Positions 50,281 to 59,142 of a DNA stretch of 64,000 nt are shown here, piece after piece. A model generated the notes under the pieces. The model searched no databases, was not told where the DNA came from, and worked only from the letters and a program-made list of their open reading frames with translations. The position numbers and the translations under genes were made by a program. This stretch comes from Desulforamulus ferrireducens (GTDB lineage Bacteria > Bacillota > Desulfotomaculia > Desulfotomaculales > Desulfotomaculaceae). The first letter of the stretch is position 1. Every line of letters begins with the position of its first letter. The stretch is from positions 1,054,001 through 1,118,000 of the forward strand of contig NZ_CP019698.1 of NCBI RefSeq assembly GCF_002005145.1, in the 5' to 3' direction.

Positions 50281-51375
50281 GTGCAAATAGTTAAGGTGTC
50301 TGAACCCCATCACTGGCACTGTTTTTTTGAGTTTCCCCGCCGCCTCTATTTCCGTGATCCCTTGTGGACACCACTACCGCTAAGTGCTGAGCAGCAGTTA
50401 TTTAACCCCCAAACCAATCCAGTTTTGCGCCATGTTAATTATGAATGTTTCCTGGCCCTAGACAAAGGTTCCCCCGTGGGAAGAATTGCCGCCATTACTG
50501 ATGATTTACTGCCGGATCAAAGGATAGGATTATTTGGCTGCTTCGAAACAGTAAATAACTCAGAGGTGGTGGAACAGTTACTCAAGGCAGTGGCTCATCA
50601 TTTAAAAAGCAAAGGTAAGCAGCAAATGCAAGGTCCGGTAACCATGAACACCTCCCAGCAGGTGGGCCTTTTGGTGGAGGGTTTTCATCTCCCACCCCAG
50701 GCTCAGATGCCCTACAACCCACCCTATTACGGTGATCTTTTGGAGCAGCAGGGCTGTTCCCAACTGTTAGACCTTTATTCCTACCTGTGGGATCCCGGTC
50801 AAATTAAGGCGCTGGCTAAACTAAAGGCTATTGCCAAGCGGGCTGCCAAAATTCCTGGCATCCGCTTCCGTACCATTAACCTTAATGACCCTTGGGGGGA
50901 GGGAAAGCGATTTGCTGCGATTTACAACCAAACAATGACCAACCAATGGGGTTTTGTACCCATGGATCAGACAGAAGCGGCCGCCTTTCTGGCCGGCTTA
51001 AGAGGCTCTGGGGACCCGGAACTCCTGTTTTATTGTGAAGTAAAGGGTGAAGCAGTGGGTGTTTGCCTGATGATGCCGGATGTAGGACCAGAGTTGCGGG
51101 CTGCCCGGCGGTTTGGCTTTGCTCCTTTATTACCTCTCCCGAGGTCCAGAAAGCTACGGGTGGGGGTATTGGCAGTGGTTCCTGAGTATCGGCGCCGCGG
51201 TGTGGTGGCCTTACTCCTGGAGCGGGCTTTACAAGTCATTTTAAGGAAGGGCTATCGGCAAGCTGAGCTATCGCTAATTATGGCCAGTAATAAAGAGATG
51301 AATAGCATTATCAATAATGTCGTAGGAAATTCCGGTAAAAAGGTTTTTAGGATCTATCAAAAACCGATAGAATAG
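50281..51375 (+). CDS. GNAT-family N-acetyltransferase
   Basis: The 364-aa protein starts at GTG 50281 (or TTG 50278); GGAGGGG lies 10 nt upstream. An N-terminal GNAT-like half (about 1-160) is followed by a second acetyltransferase-like region (about 210-360) with the CoA-binding pattern RRRGVVALLLERALQ (about 305-319). Proteins of this size with this order often transfer acyl groups from acyl-CoA to unknown acceptors. No neighbour helps. Confidence 0.72.
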   Translation: MQIVKVSEPHHWHCFFEFPRRLYFRDPLWTPLPLSAEQQLFNPQTNPVLRHVNYECFLALDKGSPVGRIAAITDDLLPDQRIGLFGCFETVNNSEVVEQLLKAVAHHLKSKGKQQMQGPVTMNTSQQVGLLVEGFHLPPQAQMPYNPPYYGDLLEQQGCSQLLDLYSYLWDPGQIKALAKLKAIAKRAAKIPGIRFRTINLNDPWGEGKRFAAIYNQTMTNQWGFVPMDQTEAAAFLAGLRGSGDPELLFYCEVKGEAVGVCLMMPDVGPELRAARRFGFAPLLPLPRSRKLRVGVLAVVPEYRRRGVVALLLERALQVILRKGYRQAELSLIMASNKEMNSIINNVVGNSGKKVFRIYQKPIE

Positions 51376-51456
51376 ATGATTTTATGGAAAAATTTGTGAC
51401 CCTTTGCAAGTCACACACGTATGATGAAAAAAAGATCTTCTGAAAGGAGTAAAGAT

Positions 51457-51903
51457 ATGTTTAGATTACCACCCCTTAATGATCCCAGAGTGGCTTTATT
51501 TGGACTTACCATGCTCAGTCAAAAAAATCCGGCCATGGAACAACAATTGGAAATTCTAGCAAACTTATTGGAAACCACACGGAATTCCCTGGCAGTTATT
51601 CGGTCGGAGATGCATAATTTTCATACTTCAGTACACTCCCTGGCCTCACAACCCAATGTAAATTATACCACCCAGCCGGTGCAACCTACTGAGGAAGAAC
51701 CAGATGTTACCATGAGCTACGACAATCCACCCATTTATACTAATCCCAATTATATTCCCTCCGTGGACCAAGAAGAGCAACCTCCCATGGTGGAAACAAT
51801 GAAAGTAAAGGGTGAGTTAGAACGTTTTATGAAGGAAAAACCCGCTAATATCAATGCTTTTCTTGATGAATTAGAACAACTGATTAAAAAATATCGTAGA
51901 TAA
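51457..51903 (+). CDS. Hypothetical protein, 148 aa
   Basis: The start at ATG 51457 has GAAAGGAGTAAAGAT upstream; an in-frame ATG at 51421 has none. The N-terminal half is helical (ALFGLTMLSQKNPAMEQQLEILANLLETT), the middle is Pro/Glu/Thr/Tyr-rich and probably disordered (about 75-110), and the end is a charged helix (INAFLDELEQLIKKYRR). I do not recognise it. A terminator follows. Confidence 0.65.
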   Translation: MFRLPPLNDPRVALFGLTMLSQKNPAMEQQLEILANLLETTRNSLAVIRSEMHNFHTSVHSLASQPNVNYTTQPVQPTEEEPDVTMSYDNPPIYTNPNYIPSVDQEEQPPMVETMKVKGELERFMKEKPANINAFLDELEQLIKKYRR

Positions 51904-51912
51904 AAGGGAAAG

Positions 51913-51950
51913 ATCCACAACAGTTGAAAAAACTGGCTGTGGATTTTTTT
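51913..51950 (+). terminator. Rho-independent terminator
   Basis: ATCCACA (51913-51919) pairs with TGTGGAT (51938-51944), and CAGTT with AACTG inside; TTTTTT follows. Confidence 0.82.
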
Positions 51951-52073
51951 GGGAGGTTATTGGCAGTCTGTCTTGGGCAATACTATTAAGTGGCTTTAGT
52001 ATTATTGGCAGGAATTTAAAGGCAACTGTCGAATATCATAAACTTCGTTAAAGACATAAAGTGAGGTGAGAAC

Positions 52074-52304
52074 ATGCCTATCTTTGAATATGCCTGTCAG
52101 TCCTGTGGCAAGGTATTTGAAAAGCTGCAATTGGTAGGTCGGGAAGAACAAGTAAAATGTCCTGCCTGTGCCAGCGAGAAGGTGGAGAAAAAGATTTCCG
52201 CCCCTTTCCTGCCCAGTTCCGTAGGTAGACCTGCCGATAGTGCTTCCTGTGCTGCTCCAGCCAAGTCCGATGGCTGCTCCTCTGGTTGCGCCTCTGGCGG
52301 TTGA
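52074..52304 (+). CDS. FmdB-family zinc ribbon protein
   Basis: At 76 aa it shows the family's opening MPIFEYACQSCGKVFEKLQ and the second pair CPACAS, which together hold one zinc; the end is a Ser/Cys/Gly-rich tail. The exact role is unknown; FmdB proteins are thought to be putative regulators. GTGAGGTGAGAAC precedes the ATG. Confidence 0.9.
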   Translation: MPIFEYACQSCGKVFEKLQLVGREEQVKCPACASEKVEKKISAPFLPSSVGRPADSASCAAPAKSDGCSSGCASGG

Positions 52305-52353
52305 GGCATATAAGTAAAACCATTGCGGTCGCAATTTGATAAACACATGCAGA

Positions 52354-52375
52354 AACCGGGACTCCCGGTTTTTTG
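52354..52375 (+). terminator. Rho-independent terminator after fmdB-like gene
   Basis: AACCGGG (52354-52360), ACT, CCCGGTT (52364-52370), then TTTTGC. Confidence 0.82.
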
Positions 52376-52438
52376 CTTTTTAATTCTAACTTGTCCGCCA
52401 GGGAATATGATAATGAAAAAGGGTCAAGGAGGGCGGGT

Positions 52439-53341
52439 ATGTATCTGCCGGAGGTGTTCAACAGCTTTGCGGTATTATTTGTTCTCCTGGGGACATTGCT
52501 GCTTTTTGTTCATTCCCTGGGTCCCATCCAGGTTAAAAATCCCTTTGGGTCTAAAAACCTGGGGGAGAGAATAGGTTTTTCGGGTTATCTTTTTAGATTT
52601 TTTAAATACCCACTGTTTTCCATTACCCAGATGCCGGTACCCATGTTGGCTTTTTTAGTGGGCTATGGCTTAATCCTGTCTTTTTATTTTTGGCATCAAA
52701 AAATTACCTCTGGGTTAGCCGGGCTGGTGGGTCTAAGTATCCTGACCACTGTCTGTTCTCTGGTTTGTGTTTCTTTAATGATGTCGCCGGTGTTGTACTT
52801 AACCCAAAAATATTTTTTCGACTATGTTTTAGAATCGCGCATCTTTCGTATCGCCATTTATGCGGTTTTAGTACCGGTACTCTATATCTTCATTATTCAC
52901 GACCATATCCCCGGCTCGCTGGTGCGAGGAATTATGCTGTCGGGATTGATCTTAAGTTTTTACCAAATTTTTCGGGGGATTATTCTTTGTCTTAGGACAC
53001 CGAGCAGTGCCTTTAATTATTTGGATAGCCGCTTTCTGCCCATTCTTATGATCATCTCCTGGTTATTAATTATTCTGTTTAATCTGTTCACCATGGTACT
53101 GCTGGTGTCGGGCACCGATCCCTATTCCTTTGTGGATAGTATGGGCCCGGTGACCGAACCCTTAAGACTTTTATATTTCACTGTCATTACCTTTACCAGT
53201 GTGGGCTATGGGGATATTACCCCACGGGGCAGCTTTGCTGTGTTTATCACCATACTGGTATCGGTAACCGGCTTTCTTTATTCCGCCCTCTTTATTGGGG
53301 GTATTTTAGCTGTTTTTACCAATCGGGGCAGAAAACTATAG
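52439..53341 (+). CDS. Ion channel (potassium-selective pore) protein
   Basis: The start at ATG 52439 follows AAGGAGGGCGGGT. The 300-aa protein has about seven hydrophobic segments, and the C-terminal pair carries the K+ selectivity filter TSVGYGD (251-257) between the last two helices, as in two-TM channels. The first ~200 residues form membrane helices without recognised voltage sensor charges. No RCK or cNMP domain follows, so its gating is not evident. Confidence 0.88.
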   Translation: MYLPEVFNSFAVLFVLLGTLLLFVHSLGPIQVKNPFGSKNLGERIGFSGYLFRFFKYPLFSITQMPVPMLAFLVGYGLILSFYFWHQKITSGLAGLVGLSILTTVCSLVCVSLMMSPVLYLTQKYFFDYVLESRIFRIAIYAVLVPVLYIFIIHDHIPGSLVRGIMLSGLILSFYQIFRGIILCLRTPSSAFNYLDSRFLPILMIISWLLIILFNLFTMVLLVSGTDPYSFVDSMGPVTEPLRLLYFTVITFTSVGYGDITPRGSFAVFITILVSVTGFLYSALFIGGILAVFTNRGRKL

Positions 53342-53407
53342 AGGGCAGGATTAAAAGTAAGTGCAGAGAAATGAGTACTATAAATAGAGCAACTGGGAGG
53401 AATTTCT

Positions 53408-55030
53408 TTGCAAATTGCAACCCTGGCACCGCACTACCCACAACCCCTGGCACGGGCCTATCTCACTGATTTTTCCAGGGTTAGTGGTTTTTTTGAATAT
53501 AATCCACGCCAGAACAGTGATTTTACCAGCCGGCTGAATTACTTAGCTGCTAGGAAAAGCACCATTGCGCCATCCTTGGCGCTTCACCTCAAGGAGTATA
53601 ATAGGCAGTTGGGCTGCCACCAGAAGACCTTGGAAAATATTGAGCTGCTTGCCGCCGGTAAGGCGGTGGCGGTTGTCACCGGCCAACAGGCAGGGCTCCT
53701 GACAGGCCCCTTATATACCATTTATAAAGCCATGGGTGCTATCCGGCTGGCGGCAGTGCTTGCTAAGCAGTGTCAACACCAGGTGGTGCCGGTTTTTTGG
53801 ATTGGCTCAGACGATCATGACTTTGCAGAAATCAACCATATTTTTGTTCCCACCTCCCAAGGCCCCCAAAAAATAGCGGTACAGGACAAAGGGGCAGGTC
53901 GGCAGTCCATTGGTCATTTGCCAGTGCCGGAGGATATTACGGACTTTTTGCAGCGGTTGGAGGAATTGACACCGCCCATGGGCTGGCAGCAAGAAGGCCT
54001 TGCCTTATTAAAGGAAACTGCCCGGCAGGCCACGAATCTGGCGGATTGGTTTGGTCAATTAATGACCTTTCTCTTTAAGGATTGGGGCCTGATAATCATT
54101 AATCCAGTGCACCAACCGGTCCGCCAACTTTCGGTGGAAGTATTTCAGAGAGCCATAGAAACAGCTCCGGCCACCGCCAATCTATTGGCCGTGGCCAGTG
54201 AGGAAGTAAGCAAAGCAGGTTTTACTCCCCAGATACAGGGAGAAAAGGACAAACTGCATCTTTTTTACTATCTCAATCAACAAAGAACGGCATTATACCA
54301 AAGGGGAAATTTAATTACCGATCGCCAAGGCAGCAGGTCCTGGGAGAAAAGTACCTTGGCTGAATTATCTCGGCTTAGTCCAGCGTCCTTTAGTCCCGAT
54401 GTGGTACTGCGACCGGTGGTGCAGGAAATACTGCTGCCGGTGCTGGCCTATGTGGCGGGACCAGGGGAAATTAGCTATTTTGCCTTGCTGCGGCAAATTT
54501 TTACCCATTTTCAGCAGCGGATGCCTATTATTTATCCCCGTCCCAACATTACCTTGGTGGAACCCCTGGTAAAAAAACTAATGACCAAATATGAGTTGCC
54601 ACTAGATCTTATTACTATGGGTTTTGCCGGTTATACCGATAGCTACCTTCAACAAAGGGATACCGTAGGTGTAGAAAGTAGGTTTAGAGACTTGCGGCAA
54701 ACAATAAGGCAAAACTTTGGGGTGGTTGTGAACGAGGTAACAAAAATAGATGCGGAACTAAAGGGTTTAGGCAAGGATCAGCTCAAAAGGTTACTGAAAA
54801 TAATTGATTCCTTTGAGGAGAAAGTGCAGCAACGTCACCGTAAAAAGCACCAGATTGCCCTAAGGCAACTGCAGAAACTGGAATATATGCTGCATCCCCA
54901 GGGCCAGTGGCAGGAGAGGGTCTACAATTTCTTTCCTTACTTGCTAAAATATGGGCCAGCCTTGGTGCCAAGTATTCTGGAAACCCTTGATCCCCTGGAT
55001 TGGAGCCATAAAGTATTGTTTTTAGATTGA
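53408..55030 (+). CDS. bshC: Bacillithiol biosynthesis cysteine-adding enzyme BshC
   Basis: It is the last step of bacillithiol synthesis, adding cysteine to GlcN-malate. The 540-aa protein matches BshC with VVTGQQAGLLTGPLYTIYKA (about 89-108), PVFWIGSDDHDFAEI (about 131-145), and the coiled-coil C-terminal half (about 410-510). A TTG start follows TGGGAGGAATTTC. The partner genes bshA and bshB are not in the window, so whether bacillithiol is made here is not shown. Confidence 0.95.
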   Translation: MQIATLAPHYPQPLARAYLTDFSRVSGFFEYNPRQNSDFTSRLNYLAARKSTIAPSLALHLKEYNRQLGCHQKTLENIELLAAGKAVAVVTGQQAGLLTGPLYTIYKAMGAIRLAAVLAKQCQHQVVPVFWIGSDDHDFAEINHIFVPTSQGPQKIAVQDKGAGRQSIGHLPVPEDITDFLQRLEELTPPMGWQQEGLALLKETARQATNLADWFGQLMTFLFKDWGLIIINPVHQPVRQLSVEVFQRAIETAPATANLLAVASEEVSKAGFTPQIQGEKDKLHLFYYLNQQRTALYQRGNLITDRQGSRSWEKSTLAELSRLSPASFSPDVVLRPVVQEILLPVLAYVAGPGEISYFALLRQIFTHFQQRMPIIYPRPNITLVEPLVKKLMTKYELPLDLITMGFAGYTDSYLQQRDTVGVESRFRDLRQTIRQNFGVVVNEVTKIDAELKGLGKDQLKRLLKIIDSFEEKVQQRHRKKHQIALRQLQKLEYMLHPQGQWQERVYNFFPYLLKYGPALVPSILETLDPLDWSHKVLFLD

Positions 55031-55098
55031 GAAAGTATTCACATTTGCCTCCAAATCAAATAAAATATAGAAAAGGGGACAAAAGGTGGTGAACAGGG

Positions 55099-55323
55099 AT
55101 GAAGCAGCGGATCAACCTCATAGAAGCGATCAATAGATTCCGAGCCCTGAATTTGTCAGTTTCACCAGTACCGGGTACCAGTAAATACTGTATTTCCTTT
55201 CCCAATGGGCACTGCACCCTGTTAGATGAAAAAATGCTTTTAGAAATGGCCCGTGATTTAAAGGGTGAGGGGGCAAAGGAAATTTATGAGCGTCTCCAAG
55301 CCTTTGCCAGTAGCGTTATCTGA
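55099..55323 (+). CDS. Small hypothetical protein, 74 aa
   Basis: A soluble alpha/beta protein (INLIEAINRFRALN, CISFPNGHCTLLDEKMLLEMARDL) with two cysteines, unrecognised. The ATG follows AAAGGTGGTGAACAGGG. A terminator directly after it shows a short single-gene unit or the end of the bshC transcript. Confidence 0.65.
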   Translation: MKQRINLIEAINRFRALNLSVSPVPGTSKYCISFPNGHCTLLDEKMLLEMARDLKGEGAKEIYERLQAFASSVI

Positions 55324-55327
55324 ATCT

Positions 55328-55364
55328 AAAAAATCTTCACCTAGCTTTGGGTGAAGATTTTTTA
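55328..55364 (+). terminator. Rho-independent terminator
   Basis: AAATCTTCACC (55331-55341) with GGTGAAGATTT (55350-55360), then TTT. Confidence 0.88.
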
Positions 55365-55400
55365 TGCTATAATCAAATAAAGATAAGTAAGGAGTAGGCT

Positions 55401-55577
55401 ATGCTGGCAGTAAGTTTTTTCTTTGTTTTGGTAGGAGTGTCCCTAATGGTGGTGGGCATCCTGGGATTATTTTTAAAACAGTTGCAGGTGGTAACAACTA
55501 GGCCAAAGACCTGGTTGCTTTTATCCGGTGGTGGTTTTGTTTGCCTATTACTGGGTCTCTTAATCGCCACCACCTAA
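55401..55577 (+). CDS. Small two-helix membrane protein, 58 aa
   Basis: ATG 55401 follows TAAGGAGTAGGCT. The sequence has two membrane helices: VSFFFVLVGVSLMVVGILGLFL-type (residues 4-25) and WLLLSGGGFVCLLLGLLIA (38-56), joined by a short loop (KQLQVVTTRPKT). No family is recognised. A shared terminator at 55588-55617 follows, with a gene converging from the other strand. Confidence 0.68.
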   Translation: MLAVSFFFVLVGVSLMVVGILGLFLKQLQVVTTRPKTWLLLSGGGFVCLLLGLLIATT

Positions 55578-55587
55578 AGGAAGGTAA

Positions 55588-55622
55588 AAGTGCTTAGCCC
55601 TGAAAAGCTAAGCACTTAATTC
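55588..55622. terminator. Bidirectional terminator between convergent genes
   Basis: AAGTGCTTAGC (55588-55598) with GCTAAGCACTT (55607-55617), loop CCTGAAAA. It serves the small membrane gene and overlaps the stop of the LCP-like gene on the minus strand. Confidence 0.8.
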
Positions 55623-56321
55623 ATTCATAATGTTTTTCCAGGTGGCAGGTTCTACATAACGGTAGCGGAGGCCATCACGATAATAGTCCTTACCCCGTAA
55701 GGCTTTTTTGGTTAAAATTGTGGGACCATCATGACTCAGGACACGATAAATACCCAGCATTACCTCGGGCCTGATGTCGGTATGCACTTCTGAGGTAAAT
55801 ATCCACAATAACTTTGGAACCTTTTTTATTCCGGCAGGAGAAATAATGTCGGCAGCTATGGCACGTAAGATAGCCTGGTCGTCCTTACGCCTATCCATCC
55901 GGGTGTCCTCGAAGGCCTGTAAGATGGTAATTTTAGATCCATTCAGATTTACTGCGCCCACTAATTGACTGGCCTTTTCTATAACAGGTTGGTCGAATGA
56001 TATATGACCATTAATTTTTATTTGTAAGGCTGTCTCCAAGCGCTTGGTTAAACCCACTCGTCCCTCCTTCTTCCAAACCAACCCTACGGTTGTCTGTGAA
56101 CCTTGGCCGTCCAGATGGGCAAAAACCGGTACGCTTAAAATACCAATTTTCCCGGTTGCAGCATCAATACTCATAATAGTGACTGCCTTTAAGTGATTGC
56201 CGTCTGTCCAGATACACAAGATATTGGTTTTGTTTTGGTGTAAGTTGGCAGTTTCCCCGGGGTAAGGGTGGCACAAGAGTAAAGATAGAAACAGGGAAAA
56301 TAAATATAGCACCTTTTTCAT
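55608..56321 (-). CDS. LytR-CpsA-Psr (LCP)-like protein, short form
   Basis: The 237-aa protein has a signal peptide (residues 1-22) and an LCP-like domain with ILCIWTDGN, VTIMSIDAATGKIGILSVP (about 47-65), and DTRMDRRKDDQAILRAI (about 139-155). LCP enzymes attach polymers to peptidoglycan. It lacks the usual extra N-terminal membrane helix, and two of the usual arginines are not obvious, so the match is to a divergent branch; it may not be a ligase. It ends at the bidirectional terminator. Confidence 0.7.
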   Translation of the reverse strand: MKKVLYLFSLFLSLLLCHPYPGETANLHQNKTNILCIWTDGNHLKAVTIMSIDAATGKIGILSVPVFAHLDGQGSQTTVGLVWKKEGRVGLTKRLETALQIKINGHISFDQPVIEKASQLVGAVNLNGSKITILQAFEDTRMDRRKDDQAILRAIAADIISPAGIKKVPKLLWIFTSEVHTDIRPEVMLGIYRVLSHDGPTILTKKALRGKDYYRDGLRYRYVEPATWKNIMNELSA

Positions 56322-56388
56322 AAAAGATAGTATATCTATCAGAAAAAGATTTTATCCAAAAAACTGAGTAAATACAAAAAAATACCAA

Positions 56389-57240
56389 CTAATTTCCAAA
56401 ATTTGCCAGCTTATTGGCAAAGTCCTTTAATTCATCGGCCATGTGACCCAGTTGTTCCACCGCTAGGTTAACCTGTTCAGTGGTATTGCTTTGCATTTGG
56501 GCGATACCAGAGGTTTCCTCAACCCCATCAATGATGGTTTTCATGGATTCTTCAATATTGGCTAAAATAGTACTGATTTTCTTAGCTGAAACAACACTAT
56601 CCTCTGCCAACTTGCGCACTTCATTGGCCACTACACCAAAGCCCTTCCCGTGATTCCCTGCTCGGGCCGCTTCTATGGCAGCATTAAGACCCAATAATTT
56701 CGTTTGATCCGCAACTTTCTTGATAAATTCTATTACTTCATCTGTATCTTTTAAATGCTTCTCAGCCTCGATCACAGCGGAATTGAGTTTTTCACAGTGG
56801 ACTCCTAAAACCTTGGTAACTCCATCAATGGCAGCAGGTACCTTTTGTATGGTAATATTTAATTCTTCTGCCATGGTTGCTAACTGTTGCGCTTGATTTC
56901 TTAATGCTTCCGCAGTTTCTTCCTGACCGCGGGCCACAGTATACATTAATTTAGATACCATGGCATCTGCCAAATGGGTATGCTCTTGTTTATTTTCCAA
57001 TAGGGCCTGATTAACCTGGGCATTTCCTGTTACATCTAAAACCACATCTAAATTGGGAATTTTTAAAAGCTCTTTAAAGTCCAAGTAGGTAGGAATACCA
57101 GCTTCCCTGGCTACTTTTAAGGCAGGGGCATTCTCATTGATATCGGCTATACCAACTAGTTTTACATCGGAAAGTGATGACATCAGACGTAACATGGCTA
57201 AGCCACCTCGTCCGCCACCTACAATCCCCACTGTAGTCAT
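56389..57240 (-). CDS. Soluble NAD-binding domain fused to chemoreceptor signalling domain
   Basis: The 283-aa protein has a Rossmann fold (residues 1-100) with GIVGGGRGG (5-13) and [14 protein letters not shown] (28-41), as in oxidoreductase or homoserine-dehydrogenase-type NAD(P)-binding domains. A coiled-coil (about 105-140) leads to an MCP signalling domain with [11 protein letters not shown] (185-195) and the hairpin tip [14 protein letters not shown] (202-215). No membrane segment is present. I infer a cytoplasmic receptor that senses NAD(P)H, a nucleotide or a metabolite. The ATG follows GAGGAGGTTATTAATA. No chemotaxis genes are near. Confidence 0.88.
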   Translation of the reverse strand: MTTVGIVGGGRGGLAMLRLMSSLSDVKLVGIADINENAPALKVAREAGIPTYLDFKELLKIPNLDVVLDVTGNAQVNQALLENKQEHTHLADAMVSKLMYTVARGQEETAEALRNQAQQLATMAEELNITIQKVPAAIDGVTKVLGVHCEKLNSAVIEAEKHLKDTDEVIEFIKKVADQTKLLGLNAAIEAARAGNHGKGFGVVANEVRKLAEDSVVSAKKISTILANIEESMKTIIDGVEETSGIAQMQSNTTEQVNLAVEQLGHMADELKDFANKLANFGN

Positions 57241-57526
57241 TATTAATAACCTCCTCTGAAATAACCTTAGGCCAATTTTCGCAGTTATTCTCCACTTTTG
57301 CGTAATTATCCTACTAATTTTTCAAAAATTATGTCATTTTCTAAAAATAGTGTTTTGTTAAATGACTAAAGAATTTTATTTAACACATGGGAATCTTATT
57401 TTTTTCTGGGCAATATGTTTTCCTAAAATCTTTATTGATTTATGCATTTCCTCCGCAACCTTTTTCCATCTTTGGCGTCTTAACAGTAACAAACTTATTA
57501 ATCTGCCCTAGAAAGGGGTGGTTATC
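57241..57526. other. AT-rich divergent intergenic region
   Basis: A 286-bp gap between the divergent chemoreceptor and VanW genes. It holds promoters for both but I cannot place them. One possible minus-strand ORF of 38 codons (57376-57492, TTG start, sequence beginning MLLLRRQRWKKVAEEMHK) has a plausible basic helix but no clear ribosome binding site, so I do not list it as a gene. Confidence 0.4.
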
Positions 57527-58987
57527 TTGACAAAGCAAATCAAAACTAAATTATTCCCCTGTTTGTTATTATGTGGACTCCTATTGGTTATGGCAGCACT
57601 GTCCTACGGCCTAATATTTAAAATGCAGCCGGCGGAGGCTACCAGAGTACCGTCCGGTGTCCATGTTCAGGATATTGATTTATCCAACCTGGAAAAAGAA
57701 CAGGCCCGGCAAAGGATAGAGGAATTTGCCCAAGAACTGCTCCAGAAAAAAGTTACCTTTACCTATGGGGAGCAAACTTGGTCCAAGACCCTGGAGGAGT
57801 TAGGCTTTGTTTTCAATGTTGAAGACATGGTAAGGCAGGCTATGGAGCATAACTCCTCTTTTCTGCAACAGGTTAAGACCTATTTTCAACCGGTGGAAAA
57901 GAACATTAATCTCTCCCTTAATTTGGACAAGCCACAGCTACGGCAAGTTTTGCATCCCCTGATGCAAACCATTGAACGTCCGGCCATTGATGCCCAATTT
58001 ATGATCAATCACCAGGATGAGGTAGTGATTGTCCCGGAACAAACCGGACTGAGGGTAAATCTAGACCTTTTACAGGAAAAACTAATGCAGATGGATTTAA
58101 GTCAACCGGAACTATTCATGTCCCTGCCATTATATGAAGTGAAGGCAGAGAAAACCCTAGAGGATATAAAGGTTATGGGCATTAATGGCAAGCTCAGTGA
58201 ATTTACCACCTTCTTTGATGGAAAAAATGAAAACCGTACCACCAATGTTAAAACAGCTGCGGCTAAAATTGATGGTTTGCTGTTAGCCCCTGAGCAGGAG
58301 TTCTCTTTTAACCAAACAGTTGGGGAACGTAGCCAGCAAGCTGGCTATCGCCCGGCGGCAGTGATTATTGGTAATAAATTTGAGGAGGCTTTAGGAGGTG
58401 GCATTTGTCAGGTATCTAGCACCCTTTATAACGCCATTCTACTGGCAAATCTTACCCCCCTTGAACGTCACAATCACTCCCTGGCCATAGGCTATGTACC
58501 CCTGGGACGTGATGCAGCGGTGGCCTGGAATCAGTTAGACTTTAAGTTTAAAAATAATCTGCCCTGTTACATCTACCTGAGGACGCTGGTGGCTAAGGAT
58601 CACATCACTGTTCAGGTTTACGGAGATACAACTCTGAAAAAGGATGTTACCATCCGCAGTTGGGTAACTGAAACCATCGAACCGGAACAAATAATAAGGG
58701 AGGTGGACCCTCAACTGGCGCCGGGAGAAGAGATTATCATCGCTCCCGCCTATAAGGGCTTCCGGGCCAAGGCGGAAAGAGTTATTCGTGAAGATGGTGT
58801 GGTTGTTGCCCGGGAACCCCTGGGGGACAGCTTTTATCGGTCCAGTCCTAAACGGATCAAAGTTGGTCCGGATGTAGCTGAACCCAAGGATTTAGAACAG
58901 GAAGGCCTGGAACAGGGTGAACTTAAGCAGGAAAACCAATATCTTCTCTTAGAAGAGCAGGATAGTATAGTGCAAACCGAATATTAA
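57527..58987 (+). CDS. VanW-family protein with peptidoglycan-binding and G5-like domains
   Basis: The start at TTG 57527 follows GAAAGGGGTGG. The 486-aa protein has a membrane anchor (residues 10-31), a PG_binding_4-type domain (about 45-200), the VanW domain (about 240-360; EQEFSFNQTVGERSQQAGY, GGGICQVSSTLYNA, NHSLAIGYVP), and a G5-like domain (about 375-450). The tail is Glu/Gln-rich. Such proteins sit at the outer surface and probably bind or act on cell wall. It is named after a glycopeptide-resistance cluster gene but is common in spore formers without resistance. Confidence 0.88.
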   Translation: MTKQIKTKLFPCLLLCGLLLVMAALSYGLIFKMQPAEATRVPSGVHVQDIDLSNLEKEQARQRIEEFAQELLQKKVTFTYGEQTWSKTLEELGFVFNVEDMVRQAMEHNSSFLQQVKTYFQPVEKNINLSLNLDKPQLRQVLHPLMQTIERPAIDAQFMINHQDEVVIVPEQTGLRVNLDLLQEKLMQMDLSQPELFMSLPLYEVKAEKTLEDIKVMGINGKLSEFTTFFDGKNENRTTNVKTAAAKIDGLLLAPEQEFSFNQTVGERSQQAGYRPAAVIIGNKFEEALGGGICQVSSTLYNAILLANLTPLERHNHSLAIGYVPLGRDAAVAWNQLDFKFKNNLPCYIYLRTLVAKDHITVQVYGDTTLKKDVTIRSWVTETIEPEQIIREVDPQLAPGEEIIIAPAYKGFRAKAERVIREDGVVVAREPLGDSFYRSSPKRIKVGPDVAEPKDLEQEGLEQGELKQENQYLLLEEQDSIVQTEY

Positions 58988-58993
58988 ACCAAG

Positions 58994-59016
58994 GGAGGCA
59001 TGAGGCCTCCTTTTTC
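58994..59016 (+). terminator. Rho-independent terminator after VanW gene
   Basis: GGAGGC (58994-58999), ATGAG, GCCTCC (59005-59010), then TTTTTC. Confidence 0.8.
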
Positions 59017-59142
59017 ATTATTTGCCAAGTCAAAGCCACAAAGGTAATCTTGCTTTCTAGTATCTGGTCATAAATTCTGATACAATAGTGGTTAAAAGTA
59101 AAAAAAGGAATTAAAGTAACACTGCCGAAACGGGAGGAACTT

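Noticed and set aside
57376-57492. 38-codon minus-strand frame in the chemoreceptor-VanW gap
   Set aside because: Sequence looks protein-like but no ribosome site at normal distance; kept only as a note on the gap.
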